64,000 nucleotides of DNA, taken from the NCBI GenBank assembly GCA_947000775.1, contig CAMQGK010000567.1:744001-808000 (forward strand), given 5' to 3'. A program made the translations under genes and the position numbers. Within the stretch, counting starts at the first letter, position 1. Each line of letters starts with the position of its first letter. Positions 23,718 to 35,668 of this stretch are shown piece by piece. This stretch comes from Pterois miles. Lineage: Eukaryota; Chordata; Actinopteri; Perciformes; Scorpaenidae. The notes beneath the pieces are model-generated. The model made no database searches. It saw only the letters and a program-made list of their open reading frames with translations, and was not told the origin of the DNA.

Positions 23718-26126
23718 AACAGCACACACACACATACACACACACACACGCCTCCTCCCTCTTCTTACACAACCCACATCCTATCCAAACACCACTTTAT
23801 TTATGGCCTGGTCCTCCACCTCCACTTACATTATTACAGGCCTCTATATTCACCATTACACTGCCTTCCATCATCATCACGATGACGACTTGAGGTCGGA
23901 TTGTTTCCATCTGGGAAGATCAAACACTCTGAGCATGCGTATTTACGCATGCATATCTATCTTAGTGTATTTGGACTTCAGCTTGTTATTCAGACGTTAA
24001 CGGGGATCCCCAGTGAGAGCTAAGCACCAAATATATGTATGATCGGGTTTCCATGCATTAAGTAGGAAACAGGCGTTTTACTCCGCGTGGACAGCTACAG
24101 AAAGTCAAAGATTCAAATCCACAGACAGAGACTGCACACTTTGTTGGACTCTTCAGAAAAAATGCACAACAATGCAGTACATTTTAGCATTGTTGTTGAC
24201 ATTTTAACAGAGTGGCAGCTCATCGCTGAGTAATGTAACGATGTAGCCCAGTTGCACTTCAATTAAGTTGACCACATGCTGATAAAAAATGTAAAAAACA
24301 AAAATCTGTAGTCCAAGACAAGATAGCCCGAATTACGTCATCTGGGTTATTATAACGTACAACTGTTTTCACAGGCTGGGTAGGACTCCTTGTAACGTGT
24401 AAAAACGTATGGCTTCAATTTTATTGTCAGCATTCTGACACAACAGTGAAAATAATATCCATTTTCATGAGCTTGGTATGAGGGAAACCATTTCGGAGTT
24501 AGAAAAAGGGAATCATAGGCTTTATTAATTCCGTGCTTCACGCACAGTATAAAAATAAAAAGTAATAACAACTAAAATGACAATATAAAATGATATTGAA
24601 AAAGCAATAAAATAATTATGAAATTTAAAATCAATTAATTTAAGTTACCAAACGCTTTACAAAGACATAAAGAAAAGCGAACTGATAGAAATGAACGTGG
24701 AGATTTAGCTTTCCAGGCCGGTTGTCTGTTTTATAATCCATCTTTGAATCTGCGTCTTCAAAGCTGACAAAACTTATCTTGTTCTTTTCTCTATAGCTGA
24801 GCGGACACGTGACGTTACGCGCGGACTAGTCTTGTTTAAAATGTCTGAGTTAACAGCAGGGACATGACGCTTGCCCTTTTGAGAAGGTAAATGGCTTTTT
24901 GGCACCGTGGGGACGAGATGTTTTACGCATTAAGACTTACTTCCCCAGGTTTCCGGTTTGAAAAACAAAAATACACGTAAAAGATATAGATGAGCAGGGC
25001 AGCCAATGGAAGTTTAGGCATAGCATCATGGGAAAGGTTCACACACCGTTTCAGTGTTTGAGACTCAAACAAATCCACACTTTTAATCCCTTAATTCACT
25101 GTATTTTACTCGCGCAGAGTTGACCTGTTAAACATTAGCACAGATATTGCATCCAGCTGAAGTCAGTGCTGCGAGACGGGAACGTTAAGGGTACAGATCT
25201 GACCATGGACCCGCGCACCTGCACGCCAGGTGAGTTTTCTCCGCCGGCGGGTAGGATCCAGCGCCATGTCAGACCTGAACTCAAAGGGGGTGAGGCGACT
25301 TATCTTGAACGGCCTGGAGTGTGGAGACACACCGGGTCATGTATCATCAGTTACGATCAAATGTGCTTCTTTTTCTCCTTCCTTTTTTGCTGGGGATTAT
25401 AATGGGTTCCGCAATGTTTCTTCTCTAACATATACATCAACCCTCCTTGCTTTCAACACGTTTCAAGTTTCGTTTGACTTACAACTATAATATTCCAAGA
25501 CCCATTACTCAGAGCTAAGAAATATTAACCTTTATTCTTTATGTTTGGATTAAAGTGGAGTGTCACTTCTCGTAGCAGCAGCAGCTCACTGTGAGCGTTC
25601 TGATTTTTGAAAGTGACATTTGACTCTTCTGTAATGCTGTTTATACTGGTGCCATCCTTCTGTCTGCAGTGACCAGTCTGTACGGTGGGAGTCTTCATTC
25701 TCTATGTGTGATGTCTCCACAAAGCATCGGTTGAGATAAGACGACGTTTGTGGAAATCAGGTGAAATCCATCTCCCCTTTTAGTCTCCTCGGCAACTTTA
25801 CGCACGTGCCTGGAGCCATTCCATTCCAAGTCTAATCAATATCACATCTAATTGCGTTTTCCGCTTTTCGCGCACGACTTAACCCGCTTCCCACCCAGCA
25901 AGTAGGCAGTAAAGATTTAACTATGAGCTGGATGTTTGTCAGCCTCAGCCGTTTTGCTTTCCGGCTCTACATGCGGTCGGTGATTAGAGGACACGTTCCG
26001 AGCTGCTGCGTATTGATTCTGTAATATAGATTGTATTGTATGCTGTGCGTGTGTGGCAGCGGTCACTCCCTGTGCGTTGCACCTAATTTCTACAAATATA
26101 ATATTGCATCCAGGGGGAAAAGCCGT

Positions 26127-26321
26127 CGGCCATTGGGCATCTTAACGTCACATGGACCCGAGGTCACGTGGTCCGCGAGGCAGAGGGATGGGAGGAGAAG
26201 AGTGGGTGGGGTGAAGTTTTTTGTGTAAATCTAGACAGTAATGCCCCGCCGATAATTCACAGTGCCTCGTAAAAAGTGGACATTAAAGCGCCCCGGGCCT
26301 ACAAATCATCGGCGCCAAATT
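26127..26321 (+). promoter_or_regulatory. hoxb7a: hoxb7a proximal promoter and leader
   Basis: An inverted CCAAT (ATTGG at 26132-26136) precedes ACGTCACATGG and AGGTCACGTGGTCC (26161-26174), the latter combining a nuclear-receptor half-site AGGTCA and an E-box CACGTG that overlap. The leader just before the ATG (ACAAATCATCGGCGCCAAAT) resembles the leader I remember for vertebrate Hoxb7, which supports both the start codon and recent constraint. No TATA box is clear. Confidence 0.5.
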
Positions 26322-26838
26322 ATGAGTTCGCTCGACTTCGCCAACGCGCTGTTTTCCAAATACCAGCAAGCCGCTGCAAGCTGCTCCTCTCTCCTCTTCA
26401 CAGAGTCTCCAACTTCCCCCTCTCCGATTTCCTCTTCTTCTCCTGCCGTGTCTTCTTCGTGCGCCCTCGTGTCCAGCGGATATCACCTCCATGTCCCCAG
26501 CGGGAGAGACGGCCCTCTCCCTCCCTCCTCATTTTCTTCATCTTCCTCCTCCTCTTTCACCCCCTGCTCTTCTTCCTCGCCATCCTGTTTGTCTCTTTCG
26601 GGGCTAAACCGGAGCAGCGCGAGTATCCAGCCTAGCGCGCATCTTCTCAACCTCGCTGAAGCGCGCTCATTATCCGGGCCGCTGAGCTCCCCTGCGCAGG
26701 GATGCGCCGCGGAGCTGTTCCCCGGTCGGCCTCAGCTCTGCTCTCTGACCAGGTTCCCAGAGCCGACCTGCAGGAGGCAGAGTTGCCCAGAGCAGCAGCA
26801 GCGGCAGCCAAGGATTTACCCCTGGATGAGAAGCTCAG
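26322..26838 (+). CDS. hoxb7a: Hoxb7a homeobox transcription factor, exon 1 (diverged)
   Basis: First coding exon of a group-7 Antp-class factor. The start at 26322 gives MSSLDFANALFSKYQQ, matching the group-7 N-terminus (usually MSSLYYANALFSKYQ) apart from the DF. After that the protein diverges sharply: about residues 19-100 are Ser/Pro-rich low complexity (runs of S, SPS, SSSS) where family members carry Tyr/Gly-rich sequence. Near the end the hexapeptide IYPWM (residues 165-169) followed by RSSG is canonical. The donor TCAG|GTGAGG lies at 26839, phase 1. Spliced to 34189-34466 the frame is open, giving 264 residues against roughly 215-230 for typical Hoxb7. No stop or frameshift is seen, so it is called a gene and not a pseudogene. 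It lies between hoxb8a and hoxb6a, the expected place. Confidence 0.92.
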
Positions 26839-27913
26839 GTGAGGAGAGAGAGGAGGTGGTGGGGTGCGGGGATAGATAAGTTTAGATCAGATAATTTGCG
26901 AGGCCTCACAGGTGAGTTGGGGAGAGAGAGAGGAGGTTAGAGGGGATGAGGATAGGGATGGGAGGTGGTGGTGATGGTGTGTGTGGTAGAAAAGGGGGTG
27001 GTGATGGGGTGATTAGTTCGACTCGGTAATTACGTTAAACGCTCTTTAAACTGTTGGCCCGGTTGCACAGCGGCCACTGCCGGTAGCTGAACTATGCCTG
27101 TCTGTCTCTTTCTCTCTGTCTCTTTTTTTTACAGCCCCTCTCTCTTTGCAGATCTTTTATGGCTCTGCTACCTCCATAAAACCATAATTTAAGACTTGGT
27201 GAATATTCATTAGGTGGTATTGTGTTTAAGGAAAGATGCAGAGGACCGCAGGGGTGATGGAGTATTGTCTCAAATTGTTTGACGAAAACCTCTAAAAAAC
27301 TCAAGAGAAAGTCTTCTCCCTCTCCAGTGCTCACAGTTATCGCTCATATTCAGTGTCTGGCTTGGCTCAGGTCAGCTCGGCCTCTCCGTGCTGATAGTCT
27401 GATGTTTCTCTGTCAGTCTTGGTTGGCCCGCTGAAAGCCCATTGTGCTATTGTACTGTCAACACAATCCGGTAATGCTATAAACACTATAAATTAGCAGA
27501 TGGGTTTGATCTCTGAATGCCTGCCCTTTCCCCCGATTGTAAACGCTGCTTTGTGCGACAGCAGCGGGCTAGATGCTAAATGGATGCGGGGCCTCGAATC
27601 ACAGCAAGCACACACAGCACAAAGAACATTACTAAATGGTAGCGGTAAAATTGGAATATGTTGAAAGTGTAAACGGGCGTAAAAGCAAAGATGTTGCGCT
27701 CACAATCAGCGACATGGACGCGTTCCATTTTACAGAGTAGAGGCCGTGTCCCTATTTTTAGTGGCGTTTTAACATGGATGAATTTGCGTAAATGTGGTTC
27801 ATGTGGGACATGAGGGAAAATTATCCACTCTGTTTTTAAAGATCATCAGGGTAGCTTCTTTAAATTCAATGCTGTTCTTTGTTTCTCCTAAGCACAACTA
27901 CCTCTCTCTCTCT

Positions 27914-27915
<2 letters not shown>

Positions 27916-27980
<65 letters not shown>
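27916..27980. repeat. (CA)32 microsatellite
   Basis: Preceded by CTCTCTCTCTC. Confidence 0.95.
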
Positions 27981-27983
<3 letters not shown>

Positions 27984-28132
27984 TACAGAGTTCAGTCAAG
28001 CTCACTCTGAAAATACTTTTGGAGGAATCAGCTCCCTCCTCATTACCAGGAGCCTTCTGGCAGCTACTGGACAGCCGCCGCAGGATTCCTCATTAATTTC
28101 CATCACCTAACCATCCTCCAGTCCCTCTGCCC

Positions 28133-28136
<4 letters not shown>

Positions 28137-28170
<34 letters not shown>
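28137..28170. repeat. (TG)17 microsatellite
   Basis: Uninterrupted TG units in the hoxb7a intron. Confidence 0.92.
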
Positions 28171-28174
<4 letters not shown>

Positions 28175-28830
28175 ACAAGGGAACTTGGCAAAGCTAGTTT
28201 CTATAGGTGCTGTGTGATAAATAAAGAGAGTAAAAGCTTCATGAAATCAAGTGTTTTATAGGCTATAAAGTCAAACTTTTCCCTTGTTGATGTTGTTTTA
28301 GGTTGACACAACGCATATTATGAAATATTGTAAACATGTTATACTGTACATAACAGTGAAACAAAATGTACTTTTTCTTGACTTTGGTTGGTTTCATTTT
28401 CGAGTCATACAAAGTGAACCATAGGTTATATCGTCACACCCAGTAAAAATGAATAAATAATATAATACATAATAAAAATAATAAATCGAAATAAAATAAA
28501 ATAAAGGAAAGTAAAATGATAAATAATATTGAATACAAAGGAAAAGACACACAACATGGGGAGGGGGGGTAAACGTGTGTGAGAGAAGGGAGAGGCTGTG
28601 CTGGCGTCGAACCAGCCAGCCTGTATAATGAATTTATAGATTTTAATTTAGATCAGTTTCCAGTCCAAAGCTCGGAAGATGATTGGAAGGAAAAGTCCCG
28701 GATGCTCGCGTTAATAGCGGCGAATAAAACAAATGCATGAGCGGTTATTAAAGCAGGCTCCCGAGCTGTCACAGGGACGCGCGTGTGCACAAATGTATAC
28801 AGCTCGTTTTCTAAATGTCTTTTTTATCAG

Positions 28831-28857
28831 TGTGTGTATGCGAGTGTGTGTGTGTGT

Positions 28858-28904
<47 letters not shown>
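28831..28904. repeat. (TG)n microsatellite
   Basis: Imperfect then pure TG units; faces the CA array at 29043. Confidence 0.93.
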
Positions 28905-28906
<2 letters not shown>

Positions 28907-29041
28907 CACAATGGAATCCCTTGTTGCTGATGGCGAGAATTCCAACTCGAGCTCGAGCACGAAATCACCGCCGACAGCGCGAAAGCAGAAAAATATTACC
29001 AATGCGCGCGCTGACCCACACACACGCACGTACACGCGCGT

Positions 29042-29042
<1 letters not shown>

Positions 29043-29083
<41 letters not shown>
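29043..29083. repeat. (CA)20 microsatellite
   Basis: Preceded by CA/CG-rich sequence from 29017. Confidence 0.93.
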
Positions 29084-29085
<2 letters not shown>

Positions 29086-30507
29086 TCACCCCACTCTGCA
29101 GTAAGAAAAGGAAATGGCACACAGATAAGCACGCACACTTAGGCATACTCAATCACACACACTTCCACGCTGCTGACACTCAGTCACCCGCACATACTGA
29201 CCGCTGCCTTCCATAAACCACGGACACGCACGGAGGCGTTGCAGACAGAATCACGTGAAGAGCAAAACATACCGTAGAGAAACACGAGTGTTTGGAAAGA
29301 AATGTAACGCCACCAATAATAGTATCAAAGAGAAATACATATCTGTTGTAAATATATTTTTGTTGTTATTATATTTAAATTGTAATTCCCCCTCTGTATT
29401 GTCAAGGACAACAAAAACGACCAAGCTCCATGAAAATATTTTAGAAATGATTCCATCACATGAACAAGAAATTGATAAGCATATATTCAAAGAAAGACGA
29501 TGGGAAGTTCATAGAATATCATAAAACGGAGGAACTTCAGCTTAAATTAATAAGACTAATAAGTAAAGAAATAAGTAAACGGCTTAATGTATTTTGCACA
29601 GAATAGAGAACTAAGTCCGATATGACATGGAGGGATTCAGAAAAAGACAGTAGAGCAGTAGCGAGAAAACACATAAAATGTGACTTCACATTTGTGTGTG
29701 TGTGTGTGTGTGTATATATGTGTGTGTGTAAGCAGCCTAGAAAACGCAGCCATTTCAAATTAAAAGCCTTGTCATCATCCTCTGATATTGCTTGAATTGT
29801 ATTATTGTGGCACATCTGAAGCACAGTGGATTCATCCAGAGGACAGTCTGAACACACCATAACACCGAGTCATTATTAGCAGTCAGCCTACATTACATGT
29901 GTTTAACGTGCTTGATTTTTTACCCTAAATCCACCTCCCCATTTTTAATCGGAAGTTATATTTTATAAATGATATTTTCTGTACATTTCCTGATGAAATG
30001 CTGTTTCAAAGCCAACCTTTGTTGATTACGTATTTTCTGTTACGAATTAAAAAAAAAAAAAAAAACTTCGCGCCTTCATATAATTCTTAATAAAACATTA
30101 ACATATTTCCAAAATGAGGTTTAAAATTAATAGTTTATTTGACAGGAACACGACCAGAAAGGCTAAATTTCATCTATAGCCTCCAGGCAGGTAATAGTTA
30201 AAGCACAGAGGATAGGAAAAAAGCATTGAAAATAAAATCGACAATAAAAGCAATGAAATATACAATGTGCAGCTACATAGAGACAAGACATATGTATACC
30301 ACGCAGATGCAACAACAGCATGACAGTGTGGATATTATGTACACTGCACAGCAAAACACTACTTTTTTATTATTTAATTTATGCATTAATTTTGGTGCCT
30401 AACATTAGACAGATACTGGAATCAGCTTGTATATATACCCACCATGTGAACATAGAGTGTAAACTCCTCCTAGGTTGCCAAAATCCCAAATTCCCACAAA
30501 AATGTGG

Positions 30508-30559
30508 AAGACATGACCTCAGCGTCCTCAGTAGAAGTTCCAGCTCTGGTCATATACAG
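30508..30559. repeat. Dispersed repeat shared with 4858-4909
   Basis: Second copy, in the hoxb7a intron, in the same orientation as the one near 4.9 kb. Confidence 0.4.
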
Positions 30560-32260
30560 TAGTAAAGAGCTGTGTGTGATAAAGCTCCTGCCAAGCAACG
30601 CCATGTTACAGCCAGGACAGTGTCTGCATGGGATCCTTGAAAAATCAATATCAAAGTAAATCCATTTTCTTTCTTCAGCTCATTTACCGCCAGAAAACAG
30701 ACAGCTGGAGGGTCACAATTTATGTCAGACAAGGGGAGAAGTATCTGCGCTGGAAGAATGTGGTGGAACAAAAATCATGCAGTAGAAACATACAGTATAG
30801 ACTGTTGTCCGTCACATGACCCAGCATGTTTTCAGTGTTTATATCTTCTGTGCTCCTCTCATCTGCTCTCTGCACCGTCTGGTGGGAATTCCAACAGAAA
30901 ATCTTCCATCACACATTTATGAGCCCTCACTAAACATCAGCTAATGCTGTTAAAGTACGCACAAACAGCCACCAAGCCCAGACTGATTTTTTTTACAGGC
31001 TGGTCGTTGCTTTTTATTGCGGTGTGAGTCGGGGTCTATTTAAAGATTCCATAGTAGCACAGCAGGAATGTCCAATCCTTAAAAGTGGATATCATCTGTG
31101 TCGGTAAGAGTTTGAAGGTTTCTGATTTGAAAACAAAAAAGAAGAAATGAACAGTTATGCCCACAGCAGTCTTCTTTTAACAGGGACTATGCAGAGGAAA
31201 TGAGTTTGGACGTCTGTGTGGCCGGCAGCCGACCTCAGAGCTGTGAAAATGTGACCCAGTTTCTCCTTAACCTTCAGGCACTATGTGACCTCATGGAGAC
31301 AGAAGGTCAACATGGTTTCTGTGGTCTCACTCAGCACTGACTCGCACACATTTCACACAAGGAGCAATGGATTTTTTTTTTTTGGGCATGTTTTGTTGTT
31401 TTTCTTTGAATCAAATCAGTCACGCTCTGACATTCCTGCTGTAGCAGCCTGACTCCCAGCATGTTTCAGCCTAGATTATAAGAGATAAAAATATGTTTGT
31501 TTTTTTTAAATTCAGCAACTTTCAGGATACTCAAAGGAACTTCACTTCACACAAACACACTGGTGTAGTCTTGGATGTGTTTGGCAGCTATGAAGAAGGC
31601 CCTGTTGGCCCAGGTCACATGCACATAAGATCCATTTACATACAGTGTAGTAGAGAGGAAACCCAATACTGTTCTCCAATGCAAAACAAAAGAATGAACA
31701 TAAGGTGCAATCAACAATATACAAAAACAGATACAGAACAAGATATAATACAAAGTACAAACATATAGTGCAATAATTGAAAAATATAGATACAAGTAAT
31801 GTCAATATATGTAAAGTGATGGTGCAGTAAAAGCAGTTTATGGGTATTTTTCTGATCACTTCATTTAAATTGCTGCTGTAAGCCCCCTCAAGTCAGATTT
31901 TGCACTCTTTTCCACCTTAATTCCCCCTTTAATTATGTAGTAGACTCCTGTGTTCTGAGTACACCTCCTGTAAGCCTGAAGTAAATATTGAACACGGGGC
32001 CCAGACAGACAGCAGCTGCACCAACAGTTTAAACACATCATTTAGGAATTGCTTTATGGTGTTTACAAAGCCACAAGTCAAACGTGTTAGCCAGGAAGTG
32101 GAGGTGGCAGTAAATGGCTAACAGGTTTGGGCTGAGACTACAGTGAACACCAAGTCAGAGGTTAATTCAGACATTCATACAATTTCAGAACAAATATTAT
32201 AGGATATTGATTGAGACAGTATAGCGTTCATAAAATTGTTTTAAAATGTTTGCTGATATA

Positions 32261-32629
32261 GGGTGGAGTTTGGTAAAATGGGCCACTTTTTGGAAAATGA
32301 AGAAATAAGAATAATTATTTTTATTTTATTTGGAAGAGCCTGTGAAAACATCGCTCATAGACATTTTGCTTTTTTGTAAGCTTGCGTATAATTCCTTTAT
32401 CATCCTTAGTAGTGATGGGTTAAATTTGCCATGTCCATTCAATTTCTCTGACATGCTTCATGTTCTAACATACTATGCAACTAACTCTATGCCTTACCTA
32501 TATTAGCAACCTCAGACCAATCAGATCTATTGGAGTAACAATGCAGGATCAGTTATTGTGATTGGCTGTAAATTATTAAAGGGCTATGAAGCTCCAACCT
32601 TATCTGGCCCATTTTACCTGACTCCACCC
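32261..32629. mobile_element. TA-flanked MITE-like element with 25-base TIRs
   Basis: Terminal inverted repeats at 32261-32285 and 32605-32629 agree at 23 of 25 positions (outer end GGGTGGAG, inner end AAAATGGGCCA). TA dinucleotides flank both ends (32259-32260 and 32630-32631), as expected of a TA target duplication of Tc1/mariner-like elements. 369 bases, non-coding, in the hoxb7a intron. Confidence 0.65.
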
Positions 32630-33030
32630 TAATGCTCGATTTAAGTTTGTATTATAAATAAATACGTTTTCTTCTTATTGTATTTGTTTTCATGTAATGA
32701 CGACTGATATAAGTAACAATGCAGCCAAAATAAATGTGTTATGATGAACTTTTCAAATGCAAGAGTTCTAGTTATTTAGTAACATGTGCTGAAAGCAATC
32801 CGGTATTTGAAAATTTCATTTCAGGTCACAGTTGAAATGTTCACAGAATACATTTTCATATATTTTCAAAGTAAAACTTCCATTCAGCTCAAGTCAATGA
32901 AGGACATTTAAAAAAGATGAAAAAAGGTTGTTAGAAATAAATAGAATTAATTAAAAACAAATAATTTGTGACACCAGACTTTTAGATGAAAAGTATAAGA
33001 TAAGTCAAATTCTATTACTTACTAACTTAA

Positions 33031-33479
33031 GGGGAACACATCATGAATCCATCTGGGTATCTGGAGTTCCCTCCACCCCACAAACTGTGAAATCAGACAA
33101 CCAGTCAGTTTGTTATGTGCTGTCTACATCAGAAAATATGTGATTCAACAATCCAATCAGATGTGGACCCCATTCATATGTCATATTTGAATAAACTGCC
33201 CACAGCTTGAGAACTACCTTTGTAAAGGTGCACCATATTTTTCTTTCCAGCCAATCAGAGCAGACTGGGGTTGATCAGGAGGGGGTCTTAAAGAGACAGG
33301 CACTAAAATGGAGCATTTCAGAGAGAGGGTGAATAAGGGTATATTCAGACATACAGGATGAAAAAAATAAGGTTTTTTGAATATCAAAGCATGCAAATAT
33401 GTTCCAGTAGAAATCCAAAATACGTGTAAGTATTTTGGAACCTGTGTGTGAACCTGGAAATGAGCCTGATATGTTCCCT
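33031..33479. mobile_element. TTAA-flanked MITE-like element, full-length copy
   Basis: 449-base element with TTAA on both sides (33027-33030 and 33480-33483) and short imperfect terminal inverted repeats (GGGGAACACATCA at the left; AGGGAACATATCA read inward from the right; 11/13). The body is shared with copies at 4298-4540, 5856-5985, 6958-7221 and 22362-23369. TTAA targeting is a piggyBac-type habit, but superfamily membership is not proven. Non-coding; it lies in the hoxb7a intron. Confidence 0.65.
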
Positions 33480-33964
33480 TTAAACATTAACGTTAACGGT
33501 CAAAATGTTATTTTACTATCAAGGGTAAAAAATAGACTGGCGCAGACTTTTTAGTTTGCAGCCTTTAATAGTGCAAAGAGGTCGCAAATTAAATTAATCT
33601 GTGTGCTCCAGTTTGTTTTTGTCCCTTGGATGTTTGCTGTCCTGGAGCTGGAAGATGAATGAGCCTTGTTTTTTTTTCTGGTTTTATAAAATTTTCATTT
33701 ATACTTTTAACTCCTTATGTCAGCATTTTGACATAATGCGTATGAACACTTTTTATTATTTCATTTTCTTTATTTATTACTTTTTCTTTCCTAGAAGAAA
33801 GGGGGAAAAATATCTTGAACCAAAGCACTGAACACAACCTAAACCAAGCCAAACCAGTCAAAATGATGACCCAATAAGTCATTTTTTTTTTATTTTTCTC
33901 TGTATCGACGTTTCATCTCACGTGTTTCTCTTTCCCAAATAGAAATTGCTTCCATAATACTGGA

Positions 33965-33966
<2 letters not shown>

Positions 33967-34040
<74 letters not shown>
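33967..34040. repeat. (AT)37 microsatellite
   Basis: Uninterrupted AT array ending 148 bases before hoxb7a exon 2. Confidence 0.96.
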
Positions 34041-34043
<3 letters not shown>

Positions 34044-34188
34044 ATTACTTTATTCCCCGTAGAGTAAACAATATATGATGTTGATTGTTTTTGTTATGTC
34101 ACCAAAACAGAACTTCGTGACTACAATATCCATGATTAATCCGTTCCACTTGAAGCAGGGAGGCTGAAGTGTGTTCTTGTGTGTGCAG

Positions 34189-34466
34189 GTGCCGACAGAA
34201 AGCGCGGGCGGCAGACGTACACGCGCCACCAGACGCTCGAGCTGGAGAAGGAGTTCCACTACAACCGGTACCTCACGCGGCGGCGGAGGATAGAGGTGGC
34301 GCACGCGCTCTGCCTCACGGAGCGGCAGATCAAGATCTGGTTCCAGAACCGGAGGATGAAGTGGAAGAAGGAGAGCAGGGCGACCGGGAGCTGCTCCCCT
34401 ACTGCGGCTTTACCCACCGCTGGAGAGGAAGAGGAGGAGGAGGATGAGGAGGAGGAAGAGGAGTGA
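34189..34466 (+). CDS. hoxb7a: Hoxb7a exon 2, homeodomain and acidic tail
   Basis: Second coding exon; the acceptor TGTGTGCAG ends at 34188, and the split codon restores Gly173 before ADRKRGRQTYTRHQ. The homeodomain spans residues 176-235. DNA-contact residues R5, I47, Q50, N51 and M54 are intact. Differences from the usual group-7/Antp sequence are H at position 11 (normally Y), V at 34 (normally I) and S at 60 (normally N). FHYNRYLTRRRRIE is typical of group 7. The tail is short and ends in a Glu/Asp run (13 acidic residues), the hallmark of Hoxb7. The stop TGA is at 34464-34466. A (TA)n array lies about 150 bases before the acceptor. The clear acidic tail and genomic order make the assignment firm. 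Confidence 0.95.
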
Positions 34467-35662
34467 TGATGGGGACTCAGCTGGACTCTTTCACAGTTGT
34501 CTTTTCAGCTCTTATTCCTCGAATCAGACTACATTTCAGGTTTCAGGTTCTCATTTTCCACACAATCATGAGCATTACATGGATTTGCTTTTTATCAGCA
34601 ATCTATGGGAAACGTAGTTGCTTGACTGTAGAGTTTACAGCAAAATATTATATTACATATTGAGCTAAAGCTGAAGTAAAGGCACATAATTCAAAAGTGT
34701 TAAACCACCAACTTCCACCCAAACATCACATTTTAGAATGTAGCCCAGTTGTGATGTTTTTAGCTCCTATCCTGAGAGTAGAGAAATGACAGTTTGGAGA
34801 GAAGTTACATTTTGGCTGTACTCACTCACTGTACTCTCAGAACCAAAGCTGAAATAACAACTATATTGATCCAGATATCAAGTCTTCTCAAAGGTCCTCT
34901 TCTGTTGTTGAGACCTGGATATTTATAAAGCATCCCTTATGTTGTGAGAACACCTCACTCATCTGATCCAGCCCATATTATTTTTGGAGGTATTAGAAAA
35001 CCCTACAGTGTAGCAGGTAGCAGTGGAGTCATTAGATTATTAGCTTAGTGTTATTGGAACAACATGTACTGTTCTCCACTCAGAGCTGTAGCCATGTGTC
35101 GTAGAAATACAGCAGAACCTCACCCACCAACCAAATCCAATACAATTCATTAGGTATTAAAAGCAATCAAAGAATGAGCGCCTTTTAATTTTTAATTTAA
35201 TGATACATTTATATTTTTTTGTAGATTGGATCTCTGTTAGAGTTGAAATGTGATGAGTACTGAATCCATTTTCAAGTTTTTAGTTTTACTCCTACAACAG
35301 TTATTTCTAAGACATTTAATCTAATCAGGATTTCAGAAGTATGTGAATCAGCCCTATTACTGAAGACCTCTGTGTGCAGCTCTGACTCCGACCGGTTTGC
35401 CTCTTTGTTTTAAGACAGTATGGGTTTGATTCTGTTCCTATTTGGTTGTATTTAGTTGTATGGATGCTTACCCAACGATACAGAAAGCACAATTAGTTGA
35501 ATGGAGGGATGATATTGACAATAATAAGCCAATGACTTCCTGTCTGTTGTGTTGGATTTTAACTATGCTCTTTAAAAAGGTGTCTTCATTTTCTGCATTT
35601 GCACCTGTTTTTCCATGTTGCCTGTGACATACAGTACATGTTCAAGTTATAATGCACATGTA

Positions 35663-35668
35663 AATAAA
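35663..35668 (+). terminator. hoxb7a: Candidate hoxb7a polyadenylation signal
   Basis: AATAAA at 35663-35668, about 1.2 kb after the hoxb7a stop and followed by an A-rich tract. A second AATAAA is at 35850-35855. Which is used, if either, cannot be decided from sequence. Confidence 0.35.

Larger units (their letters stand above)
21428..26321. other. hoxb8a-hoxb7a spacer
   Basis: Holds the hoxb8a 3' UTR (to about 22240), an interrupted TTAA-family repeat (22362-23369), a CA-rich patch (23680-23750), and 23.8-26.1 kb of unique sequence with no supported coding exon. The final 200 bases are the hoxb7a promoter and leader. Confidence 0.65.
26839..34188 (+). other. hoxb7a: hoxb7a intron (7.35 kb)
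   Basis: Phase-1 GT...AG intron, very long for a group-7 gene. It includes CA/TG arrays at 27.9, 28.1, 28.8 and 29.0 kb, a segment at 30.5 kb repeated near 4.9 kb, a TA-flanked MITE-like element (32261-32629), a TTAA-flanked element (33031-33479) and a (AT)37 array at 33967-34040. The remaining sequence is AT-rich with no open coding exon that I can support. Confidence 0.8.
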
